Program-made: the position numbers and the translations under genes
Shown here: piece after piece, positions 1 to 6,571 of the stretch
Position numbering within the stretch: position 1 is the first letter of the stretch
Layout of the letters: every line of letters begins with the position of its first letter
Origin: Elusimicrobia bacterium CG08_land_8_20_14_0_20_59_10
GTDB lineage: Bacteria; Elusimicrobiota; Elusimicrobia; Elusimicrobiales; UBA9959
DNA length: 6,571 nucleotides
Direction of reading: 5' to 3'
NCBI GenBank assembly: GCA_002779045.1
Contig: PEXO01000108.1
Span: 1-6,571 of the forward strand
Notes under the pieces: model-generated
Databases searched by the model: none
The model's input: only the letters and a program-made list of their open reading frames with translations
What the model was told of the DNA's origin: nothing

Positions 1-442
1 TCTTGGCGGACAGGTCCACGGTGGACGCAAAATCCTTCAGCCACTGGCCATAAGGCGAGGCGGCGGAATACATCTGCAGGTTGGCGGTCCGCACATTGGG
101 GTACCGGTCCAGGAAACCGTCATTATTATCGTCGATGAAGGAAAGTGTGACCGCAGCCGTTTTCCCGCCCGCAAGCTGAGTCTGCCCGTTGACAAGGGAT
201 ATCTTCGCCGCCACCCCGCAGCCCTGCGCGCCGGCCGGGGCCGCCGGGACGTCGGACGGGTTATTGGACACCGCCACCGTGTCCGTCGAATCGGCTATCG
301 CGCCGGCCGGTATCACAACGCTCATCAACTGGTCGGAGGAATCGTCAGCGGCGCGCACGGTATTGGAAACGGCGCCGTAGATCTTCTGTTCCTTCTGTAT
401 GGAACCGCCGGAAAGGTTCTCGTTTATGTCCGGGTCCGAAGA
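1..442 (-). other. C-terminal non-FN3 region with VVIPAG segment
   Basis: About 147 residues, cut by the window edge. It starts after SSDPDINENLSGGSIQKEQK and continues to QLMSVVIPAGAIADSTDTVA, a strand-plus-PAG motif of the sort seen in beta-rich domains of large surface proteins. It then contains CGVAAKISLVNGQ and LAGGKTAAVTLSFIDDNNDG with a calcium-loop-like motif, and ends in ASPYGQWLKDFASTVDLSAK at the edge. I do not recognise the family with certainty. Its position at the end of an FN3 and Ig-like array is where anchoring or binding domains often lie, but no sorting motif or membrane segment is visible in this part. Confidence 0.6.
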
Positions 443-3400
443 ACCCACCAGGACGCTGATATACGGCGGTTGCGCGTCGGATTGCGAGGCTTGGTTCACA
501 GCCACCGCCCGCAGATCGTAGGCGTCGGCGTTGAAACCGGAAAAAACGTCCCAGTGCACCAGGTACGGGGAGGCCGTATCCGGGTTGGGATGCTCCCCGC
601 CCGCCGCTATGACAGGCGACCAGGCGGCGTCGGAGGAGGCTTTATACTCGAAACCCACCTCTTTTACCTGGCTCACCTCCCCGTTAATCAGTTCCGCTAC
701 CAGGGTCACCCGGTTGCCGAATATCTTTTTGCCCGCCGGAGGAACTTTCAGCGCGGCACGCACTCCGGGGAGAGTGTTGCCGGCGGTGGCCGCCGCCACC
801 ACGGTTTCGTTCTTCTCCTCATTGCCGCAGAAAACCGCACGCAGGCCGAATTTGTACGGAATGGACGAGAGCCCGGTCTTCGTATAACTGGTCTCCGTGG
901 AGGTCAGCACCTTTATAGGCGTGCCATAATCTATGTTGCCGCTGCCATTGTCGTAATAAAGGTTATAGAAGGAGATCGTGCCGGACGGGGACGGCTCCCA
1001 GGTAAGCAGGATGCTGTTGCCGGCCAGCGCTTCGGCGCTCAGGCTTCCGGGCGGAAGCGGGGCCTGGCCCGTGGTAAAAAGAGTCAGCGTGGAAGAAAAA
1101 ATGGTGGCCACGCTGGAACCGTTCGTATTGCGTATGCGGAAATAATAGCTGGTGCAGGCTTCAAGGCCGGAGTCGGTAAAGTCGGTATAGGGACCGCGCA
1201 TCACATTACCGTAATTAAAATTATCGGTGGAGCGCTCCACCTCGGCCTCGGTGCCGGACGGGTTGCCGTTCAGGGTCCAGCTTATGGCCGCGCTGGTGAT
1301 ATAAACACCGTCCACCGCTTCAGCCGCCGGCGGCATGGCATAGGTATATTTGGGGCTGTCCGGGGGAGACTTGGGGCTGAGACCGGCTGCGTTCAGCGCC
1401 GCCACCAGCACGCTGGAAACCGCATTGGGAGTAAGCCCCGTCTGCAAGAAGGATGCGGTATCGGTGCTGAAGATGAGGGTCTCCGGCTCGGTGGACGGGT
1501 ATATATAGTAAGCCGAAGCCGTGGGCACGGGCCCCCACAGCCAGCTTATGGAGCCGGTGCCGAGTGTGACGCCGTAAAGGCCAGCCGGCCCGCCGGACAG
1601 GGTAGGCGCCAGGATAACCGCCGGCTCGGTCGGCATGCCCCCGTCGTTAACCGCACGCACCCAGAAATAATAGGAGGCGGCCTCGGCCAGGCCGGAAATG
1701 GTGGCGCTGGTCAGCTCCGTAGTAGTGGCGGCCGTAGAGTTCTCTCCGGTCCAATAATCTATCCGGTACTCCGTTTCCGCCGAATTGGTATTAGCCTCCC
1801 ACTGCAGCGTTATGGAACCGGTGGTGGCCGCGTCGGGGCCGGTAGAAAGCGCCACGGGCTGGGCCGCCAGGGTATAAGTGCTGACCCCCGCCGACTGCGC
1901 GCTCGCGCCCGCAAGGTTTACGGCGGAGACCACCACCCCGTTGAGCGTATTGGTGGAAAGCCCCGTCGCCAGATAGTACGGGGAAGCCGACTCGGCTATA
2001 AGAGTGCCGGTCTCGGTAGCCAGGTAGATCTTGTACACGGAGACCGTGGCAACGGGGTCCCAGTTCCACCTGATGGAGCCGGCCCCCAGCGCCGTTGCGG
2101 ACAGCCCCGCGGGTGCGCCGGGCATGGTAGGGAAGAATAGTTCGGCCGGCGCGGACAACTGGCCCGCGTCGTTGCGTGCGCGGACCTGGAAATACCAGGA
2201 GGTCGACTCCGACAGGCCCGAGACGGTGCTGCTGGTCAGCGTCGTAGACACGGTGGTAGTGGCGCCGCCGGCGGTCCAGTAATCAACGTTGAAATAGGTG
2301 CCGGAAGGGTTGGTATTGGAGCTCCACTGCACCGTAATGGACGCGCCGGTGGCGGCGTCGGGCCCGGTGGAAAGCGCCACAGGGACCGCCGCCAGCGTAT
2401 AAGCGGTCGCCGGTCCGGAAAGTTCCCCCTCCCCTGCCGGGTTCACAGCCGATATCATCACCCCGTTAAGCGTGTTGGTGGAAAGGCCGGTTCCTGAAAA
2501 AGACTCGGAATCAGAAGTGCCGACGAGCGCGGGCGCGGTGGTGGGAGCGTAGATATTGTAGCTTACCGCGCTTACCACCGGCGTCCAGGTCCACAGTATC
2601 GCGGTGGCGCCCGTTCCGGTCCCGGAAGGTATCGGCGCGGCGTCCGGCAGGGTATAGCCCGCGGCCGGGGTCCCGGTATAAGCGGTCAGCACGTAGATGT
2701 CGTTATAAGCGGCCGCATCGTAATAATAGGAAGTGCCGGCCGTAAGCCCGGTTACCGTGACGAACGTGGAACCCAGCACGGTATAGGTGGTAACGGACGC
2801 AGTAAAGCCGGGAGAGGTGGAATACCTGAGCCTGTACGTGGTGCCGGGGTCGGGATTGCCTCCGGCGTCCCACTCTACGCTTTGCGTAGTGGAGGAGCGG
2901 GCTGTTATCGAAGGCGCGCCGGGAGTAACCGCCAGGGTATAACCGGCCGCGGGGGAAGCGGTAAAAGCGCTCATTGCCAGATCGACGCTTCTTGCCGCCA
3001 CGTCGTAATAATAAGAGGTGTTAGGCTCAAGCCCCGCGACGGTGGTAAAGGTGGAGTAAACTAGCGTTGTTGTGGTGACCGAGGGCGTGAATTCCGCGGA
3101 AGTGGAGTACTCCACCAGGTAAGCGGTGACCACAAGCGGGTTCCCGTTCGTGTTCCAGGCCAGGGTCTGCGAATAGGAACCCGGCTCCGTAAGGTACGGG
3201 ATGTCGGGAACAGCCGCCAGGGTATAGCTGGAAACCGGCAGGCCGGTATAGGCGCTTTGGCGCCCCGCGTTGTTTATGGCCGACACGTCGTAATAGTACG
3301 AGGTATTGGAGATCAGCCCGGTTATGGTGGTGAACGTGGAGGAAACCGTTTTAGTCAGGGTAACCGAGGGAGTAAAGTCCGGGGACGTGGAATACTCTAC

Positions 3401-6274
3401 GATATAACCGGTTCCCCCCAGGGGATTTCCGTTCTCCGACCAGAGCAGGTTATGAGTGGAGGCGGTCCGGGCTGTGACTACGGGAGCTCCTGGAACGGCG
3501 GCCAGGGTATACGTGCTTACGGGAACAGACAGCAATCCCTCTCCGGCCGGGTTGACCTCTGAAACGGCCACACCGCTGTAGGTATTGCTGGAAATACCCG
3601 TATGCACATAGACGGGGTCCGTCACATATGCAAGGAACACCGGAATCAGGTCCGCGGTATACACATTGTAGCCTACCGCGCTTCCCGTTCCCTCCCAGCT
3701 CCAGGAAACGGAGGAAACTCCCAGCACATCTGGCGCCGGCGCGGACGGGGCAGGCGGCAGCGTATTGCCCGAAGCCGGAGAGCCGGTAAAAGCCGTCTGC
3801 ACCGAAAGCTTGTTCACTCCGGAAACATCGTAATAGTAAAGAACTCCGGGGCTGAGCCCCGTCACCACTGTCGACGTGGAATCAGCCACCATCTTGGTGA
3901 GGACCGCCGAGGAAAAATCGGAATGGGTGGAATAGCGCAGCAGGTAATTCATATTGATAAGCGGGTTCCCGTTGGGGTCCCACGTTATGCGCTGCGTTGT
4001 AAAGTCCGGTTCGCTTATCGACGGCGCACCGGGCACCGAGGCCAGGGTACAGGATTCTTCTATCGGCGATGGCGGCCCTTCCCCGGAGAGGTTTACCACG
4101 GAAATCAGCAGTCCGCTGAAAGTATTGGTGGAAAGGCCCGACTGGATAAATGCCAGGCCGGGGAGTTCGGCAATAGGCGTATCGGGGTCCGCCTGTTCAT
4201 AGAGCTTATAGCCCAGGGCGCTGGTGGAAGCCGACCAGGTCCACGAGATGGAGGATACCCCCAACACCATGTCCTGAATAATTTCCGGCGGAGCCGCCAT
4301 TGTATATCCGCTTGCGAACAGACCTGCAAAGCCGCTTAAGCCCCCGGACCAGTTGATGGCCGCCACCCTGTAGTAATAAGAAGTGCCCGGAACGAGCCCC
4401 GAAACCGTGGTAAAAGTAGAGGCGGCCACGACAGCTGTGCTGACCGACGGCGTAAAATCACCTGAAGTGGAATATTCCACGCGGTAATCCGTGCCGGTGA
4501 GGGGATTGCCGCCGGAGTCCCATTCCACGTGATGCGTATTGGTCGTCCGGACGGTGATGGACGGGGTTCCCGGTATGGCCGCCAGGGTATAGCCGGCAAC
4601 GGGCTGGCCAGTGAACTCGCTCTGTATTCCTATTTTATTGATGGCCGCCGCGTCGAAGTAGTAAGAGGTGTTAGGCGTCAGGTTGGAGATAGTGGTATAG
4701 GTGGAAGGCACCACCGCGGCGGTGGTCACTTCCGCTTCGAAACCCGGGGAAGTGGAGTACCTCACGCGGTAATTCGTCTCCGTGACGGGATTATTGTTAT
4801 CCACCCAGTAAACGGACTGGGAAACATCGGCATAGCCGTAGATGACCAGCGGACCGGGTACGGCCGCCATGGTATAGGAACTGACGGCCATTCCGGTATA
4901 GGCCGTCTGTATCCCGGCCTGGTTGATGGCCGCCACATCGTAATAGTAAGAAGTGTTGGGGATCAGGGGCTCCGCCGTTGCCGTGTTGGTATTTACCATA
5001 GTGGTTACGGCCGCGTCAAAATTGGAGGAAGTGGAATACCTCAGCACATAGCCGGTTCCGGAAGAATTTCCCTGGTCATCCCAGTAAAGCAGCTGGGAGG
5101 CAGCTTCGGAAACGGTGATAGCCGGCGCTCCGGGCACCGCGGCATAGGTAAAGGTAGTAAGCGCCAGGGACATCTCGCCTGCGCCCGCCAGGTTTACCGG
5201 CGCCACATGTATCCCGTATAAAGAATTGGTGGACAGGCCTGTTTCAAGGAACATGTTCGAATAAGAAAAAGCCATCGGGGAACCCGGAGAGCTGGAGGGA
5301 TAGATATTATAGCCCAGCGCGGTGGGCGCCGCGGTCCAGCTCCAGCGTATGGAAACAGGACCCTGCGGCTCCGCGTTCAGCACGGCGGGGGCCAGGGCGA
5401 GGGTGGGCATAAGGAACGGCCCGGCGGCGGGGCTATAAAACCCGGCTTCGTTCCTGGCGCGCGCCGTAAAGTAATAGGACGTGGAGCCGGTCAGTTCCTC
5501 GACAGTGGCTGTGGTAAGGGTTGTCTCGAACGTAGAAGTGGAACCGCCGTCCGGCCAGTAAGCCAGGCTGTATACCGTTCCGGCCGGATTGCCGTTGGTG
5601 TCCCAATTAATATCCAGCACAATATATGCCGGGGCGGCGGGCCCCGTGGACAGGTCCACCGGCACGGCCGCAAAGGTATAGGTGCTTACAGCCGAGGACT
5701 TGGCGCTTTCCCCGTCCGGGTCCACTGCGGAAACCAGTATACCGAAGGAAGCATTGGGAGTCAGACCGGTCTCGATAAAATCAGCCGAAAGCGAAGTGCC
5801 GATAACGCTGGAGGGAGCGCTGGCCGCGTATATCTTGTAGCTCTCCGCGCCGGTAGCGGCCGCCCAGGTCCAGGAAATGGACGAGAAACCCAGCACCTCC
5901 GGCACAGGGTTACCGGGAGCGGACGGCAGGGTATAGCCCGCAACGGGAGAACCGGTATACCCGGAGCTGATGCCGCTTTGATTTATAGCCGCCACGTCGT
6001 AATAATACGAGGTGCCGGGAACCAGCCCGGTCACCGTCTTATTCAAGGCGGAGACAAGGGTTGTTGTGGTGACCGACGGCGTAAAAGCGGCGGAAGTGGA
6101 ATATTTAAGCAGGTAATCCGTACCAGGTTCCGGGTTCCCCCCATTGCCCCAGGCCACGTCCTGTGAAGTTGCGGTGCGGCCGGTTATGGAAGGGTTGCCG
6201 GGCAGGGCCGCAAAGGTACAGGAGCTTGCGGAATGCCCGGTAAAATCGGTCCGCACTCCGGCATCGTTCAGCGC
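1..6274 (-). CDS. Giant multi-domain FN3-repeat protein, both ends missing
   Basis: The minus frame is open for about 2,090 residues with no stop. It reads as a tandem series of FN3-like beta-sandwich modules of 85-97 residues, each with an early Trp strand (for example ISWTW or SVEWD), a central Tyr strand (YRVRYSTS, YKIY) and a late TSYYYDVAAIN-type strand. Modules are joined by linkers such as YTLAAVPGAP. After 20 modules come an Ig-like domain and a distinct C-terminal region. Composition is rich in Thr, Ser, Ala, Gly, Val and Tyr, with very few Cys, as expected for an extracellular protein. FN3 arrays usually act as spacers or binding surfaces in adhesins, S-layer-like proteins and secreted enzymes; no catalytic domain is visible here. 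The N-terminus is lost at the abrupt junction near 6272-6277. Beyond it the frame stays open to a TAG at 6503-6505, but that stretch is antisense to citrate synthase and is not part of this gene. The C-terminus runs off the left edge. The specific function is not recognisable. Confidence 0.93.
107..133 (-). other. EF-hand/dockerin-like calcium-binding loop motif
   Basis: The translated segment is DDNNDGFLD. It fits the D-x-[DN]-x-D-G-x-x-D spacing of calcium-coordinating loops: Asp at position 1, Asn at 3, Asp at 5, Gly at 6 and Asp at 9. Such loops occur in EF hands, dockerins and thrombospondin type 3-like repeats. A single copy is seen; a second copy could lie beyond the left edge. The flanking residues (TLSFI before, RYPNVRT after) look like beta strands rather than the helices of an EF hand, so the call is on motif only. 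Confidence 0.55.
443..769 (-). other. Ig-like beta-sandwich domain
   Basis: About 109 residues, clearly not FN3. The visible core is FGNRVTLVAELINGEVSQVK, then VGFEYKASSDAAWSPV, then ASPYLVHWDVF, DAYDLRAVAVNQASQSD and a closing PPYISVLVG. The order (V-T-L-x-A, then V-x-F-x-Y with a following W, then PY-x-x-x-W, then Y-D-L-R-A-x-A and finally PP-x-I-x-V-x-V) is that of a bacterial Ig-like domain found in large secreted proteins. I recognise the general class but cannot name the exact family. It separates the FN3 array from the C-terminal region. Confidence 0.7.
770..1060 (-). other. Canonical FN3 domain (module 20)
   Basis: This 97-residue module is the most typical FN3 domain in the array. 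It has PPGSLSAEALAGNSILLTWE at the first strands, then PSPSGTISFYNLYYDNGSG, and SYTKTGLSSIPYKFGLRAV in place of the usual GLxPxTxYxFxVxAV. The PP-x(n)-LTWEPS pattern is the family signature and differs from the A and B modules upstream. A Cys-Gly-Asn-Glu-Glu-Lys stretch follows the last Tyr strand. It sits directly before the Ig-like domain, separated by AGNTLPGVRAALKVPP. Confidence 0.88.
1061..1333 (-). other. Divergent FN3-like module 19
   Basis: This 91-residue module keeps the FN3 strand order: AAISWTLNGNPSGTEAEVER, then a loop with NFNYGNVM, then GLEACTSYYFRIRNTNG. It has lost the YSTS element (it reads ERSTDNF) and the conserved YTLAAVPGAP exit linker, which is replaced by LFTTGQAPLPPG. 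One of the few Cys residues of the protein lies just before TSYYF. It marks the transition from the repetitive array to the unique C-terminal part. It could also be counted as a degenerate A module. Confidence 0.8.
1334..2923 (-). repeat. Third six-module FN3 block (modules 13-18, pattern A-B-A'-B-A'-B)
   Basis: Module limits are: 13 (A) 2923-2639, 14 (B) 2638-2384, 15 (A') 2383-2123, 16 (B) 2122-1859, 17 (A') 1858-1598 and 18 (B) 1597-1334. The last two slots depart from the first two blocks, which end in A-A; here they are A'-B. Modules 15 and 17 are close copies: both begin PVALSTGPDAAT and contain YWT, TSYYF- or TSWYF-type strands and VRARNDAG or VRAVNDGG. Modules 14 and 16 share TGLSTNTLNGV exactly. 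The sequence therefore looks like a B-A' pair copied in tandem. Confidence 0.88.
2924..4573 (-). repeat. Second six-module FN3 block (modules 7-12, pattern A-B-A-B-A-A)
   Basis: Module limits are: 7 (A) 4573-4292, 8 (B) 4291-4034, 9 (A) 4033-3749, 10 (B) 3748-3494, 11 (A) 3493-3209 and 12 (A) 3208-2924. The A modules are almost all 95 residues, with strongly conserved segments EYSTSPDFTPSV (11) and EYSTSAEFTPSVTTT (12). The B modules 8 and 10 are 86 and 85 residues and share LGVSSxSWxW, GYxxY and a late xNxxGEG turn. Module 9 occupies the slot that holds an A' module in the first and third blocks, but it is a normal A module (RYSTHSDFSSAV, LYYYDVSGVN). Confidence 0.88.
4574..6202 (-). repeat. 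First six-module FN3 block (modules 1-6, pattern A-B-A'-B-A-A)
   Basis: Module limits by linker alignment are: 1 (A) 6202-5918, 2 (B) 5917-5663, 3 (A') 5662-5399, 4 (B) 5398-5135, 5 (A) 5134-4859 and 6 (A) 4858-4574. Type A modules have GNPxxGTxYxxxYSTSxxF, a run such as TPSVTTT, and GLxPxTSYYYDVAAINxxG. Type B modules lack the YSTS element. They have SISWTW, a short variable middle after GYNIY or YKIY, and ETGLSTN-x-x-x-G-x-x-V-x-x-V. Type A' module 3 has the paired form NTNGNPAGTVYSLAYW and STSYYFTARARNEAG. FN3 membership rests on strand pattern and spacing seen directly; the A, A' and B names are mine. Confidence 0.88.
6203..6274 (-). other. Partial FN3 module at the N-terminal break
   Basis: Only the last strands of an FN3 module survive: ALNDAGVRTDFTG, followed by the linker ending TFAALPG. 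They align with the end of the complete type A modules, for example AAINQAGIQTAYTG in module 5. The residue before ALND should be Ala by that comparison, but the codon reads Gly. Upstream of it the translation loses all FN3 character. The missing front part (about 70 residues) would carry the Trp strand and the YSTS strand. This places the end of genuine FN3 sequence within about two codons of 6274. Confidence 0.85.
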
Positions 6275-6277
6275 GCC
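6272..6277. other. Abrupt junction between FN3 gene and citrate synthase fragment
   Basis: On the left, the minus strand reads FN3 sequence up to ALNDAG. On the right, the plus strand reads citrate synthase from about RAIGIP. The bases CGCGCC in between fit both sides (an Ala codon for the FN3 side, Arg-Ala for the citrate synthase side), so the crossover cannot be placed more exactly. Both genes are cut internally, lie on opposite strands and differ in base composition. This is what a misassembly or microhomology-mediated join looks like. No insertion-sequence end, target duplication or attachment site is visible. Confidence 0.8.
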
Positions 6278-6411
6278 ATTGGCATCCCGGTGAACCTGTT
6301 CACTGGAGTCTTCACTTTGGCTCGCACCGTCGGCTGGATTGCACAACTGAACGAGATGATCAGCGACCCTGAATACAAAATCGGCCGTCCACGTCAACTG
6401 TTTTCTGGTTC

Positions 6412-6430
6412 TGTGACACGCAGTGTCACA
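6412..6430. repeat. Perfect 8-bp inverted repeat inside the citrate synthase 3' end
   Basis: TGTGACAC (6412-6419), the loop GCA, then GTGTCACA (6423-6430) form a perfect hairpin in the last codons of the citrate synthase fragment. It encodes part of the variable SVTRSVT tail after the conserved GRPRQ motif. It is followed by no T-run, so it is not an obvious intrinsic terminator. It may be chance, an RNA stability element or an operator-like palindrome. Confidence 0.6.
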
Positions 6431-6448
6431 CCCGTCGGCCAGCGCTAA

Positions 6449-6484
6449 GGTCTCGTAAAGTAATAAGTTGGACATTTTGACTGC
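6449..6484 (+). other. Short intergenic stretch after citrate synthase
   Basis: An AT-richer segment lies between the citrate synthase stop and the large inverted repeat. I see no ORF, ribosome binding site or convincing promoter pair here. Confidence 0.5.
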
Positions 6485-6571
6485 CAGATTTGGGATGCAG
6501 TGCTAGACGCAAAACGCGCTGTTTAGCTCTGCTAAACAAGCGATTTGCAACGACGCAATGCGCCTAAGATG
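6485..6571. repeat. Long imperfect inverted repeat downstream of citrate synthase
   Basis: The core is TGTTTAGC (6520-6527), loop TCT, GCTAAACA (6531-6538). The stem extends outward with CGC/GCG and GCAAA/TTTGC pairing (6509-6548, with small bulges). A weaker similarity continues out to 6485 and 6571, where CAGATTTGGGATGCAGTGC faces the reverse complement of GCAATGCGCCTAAGATG. This could form a hairpin of about 87 nt. No poly-T tract follows within the window. It resembles an extragenic palindromic repeat or small non-autonomous element more than a simple terminator, although it lies where a citrate synthase terminator would be. Confidence 0.6.

Larger units (their letters stand above)
6272..6448 (+). 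pseudogene. gltA: Citrate synthase, C-terminal fragment (GltA type)
   Basis: Citrate synthase joins oxaloacetate and acetyl-CoA to form citrate at the entry of the TCA cycle. Only the last ~57 residues are here, ending at a TAA at 6446-6448. The fragment reads IGIPVNLFTGVFTLARTVGW, then IAQLNEMISDPEYKIGRPRQ and a short tail ending GQR. It matches the C-terminus of E. coli GltA (MGIPSSMFTVIFAMARTVGW, KIARPRQLYTG). By that alignment the Arg of LARTVGW (6323-6325) and the first Arg of GRPRQ (6386-6388) correspond to active-site arginines R387 and R407. The upstream ~370 residues with the catalytic His and Asp are absent. An ATG at 6233 opens the frame but lies in FN3 sequence and is not a real start. 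The residues kept suggest a functional parent gene cut at the junction rather than a decayed copy. The source is probably a beta- or gammaproteobacterium. Confidence 0.9.

Noticed and set aside
1320..2069. Minus-strand open frames at 1320-1538 and 1791-2069
   Set aside because: They overlap the FN3 gene in another frame of the same strand and show Gly/Arg-rich, domain-free translations.
470..2140. 556-codon plus-strand open frame across the FN3 region
   Set aside because: It is exactly the codon-by-codon antisense of the FN3 frame and is open only because the GC-rich FN3 gene rarely uses TTA, CTA or TCA codons there. The translation is Arg/Gly-rich and shows no domain.
1862..4595. Recurrent GCCGCCAGGGTATA-like DNA motif, considered as a regulatory or CRISPR-like repeat
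   Set aside because: It recurs at module spacing and in frame, and encodes the conserved linker YTLAA. Protein repeat structure explains it fully.
3602..5221. Other plus-strand open frames (3602-4339 and 4529-5221)
   Set aside because: These lie in the same codon-antisense register. Their apparent repeats (for example VDGRHIVIVRSVGDQ) are mirror images of the FN3 strand YYYDVAAIN and not an independent protein family.
6233..6448. A 71-residue gene starting at ATG 6233
   Set aside because: Its first ~14 residues are antisense FN3 sequence and the rest is the end of citrate synthase. The start is an artefact of the junction.
6275..6502. Continuation of the FN3 frame past the junction as the real N-terminus (an in-frame ATG lies at 6473-6475)
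   Set aside because: The frame is open by chance until TAG at 6503-6505, but the translation there is antisense to conserved citrate synthase codons and has no signal-peptide character.
6509..6548. Intrinsic terminator for citrate synthase
   Set aside because: The stem is long and no T-run follows within the window on the plus strand, so I list it as an inverted repeat rather than a terminator. Termination by this element is not excluded.

Overview
The window is almost entirely one very large, open-ended coding region on the minus strand. I translated the minus frame whose codons occupy plus-strand triplets starting at 2, 5, 8 and so on. It has no stop codon from about position 6274 down to position 1, which is roughly 2,090 residues. 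Neither a credible start nor the end of the protein is present. The translation is a tandem array of about 20 fibronectin type III (FN3)-like modules, plus a partial one at the N-terminal edge. These are followed by an Ig-like domain and then a different C-terminal region that carries a calcium-loop-like motif. This is the architecture of a giant secreted or cell-surface protein. No signal peptide, anchor or sorting domain falls inside the window, so localisation is inferred from architecture only.

Layout in protein order, from high to low coordinates: a partial FN3 module (6274-6203); three six-module blocks (6202-4574, 4573-2924, 2923-1334); a divergent module (1333-1061); a canonical FN3 module (1060-770); an Ig-like domain (769-443); and a C-terminal region beginning in a 'VVIPAG' segment and including a D-x-N-x-D-G-x-x-D loop (442-1). 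The FN3 modules fall into recurring subtypes, called A, A' and B here, arranged in a register that repeats every six modules (about 1.6 kb).

At about 6272-6277 the sequence changes abruptly. From there to 6448 the plus strand encodes the last ~57 residues of a GltA-type citrate synthase, with its stop codon. This is followed by about 120 bases of non-coding DNA containing a long imperfect inverted repeat. The FN3 reading stops in the middle of a module and the citrate synthase begins in the middle of a protein, on the opposite strand and with visibly lower GC. The simplest reading is a chimeric (misassembled) contig joining two organisms. A real rearrangement is possible but less likely.

Organism: the FN3 part is GC-rich. 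Its style of repeat (YSTSxxFTPSVTTT, GLTPNTSYYYDVAAIN) resembles giant proteins I associate with Elusimicrobiota and similar environmental lineages, but this is an impression and not a demonstrated assignment. The citrate synthase fragment looks proteobacterial (beta or gamma). I see no tRNA, rRNA, CRISPR array, insertion sequence or promoter that I could support.
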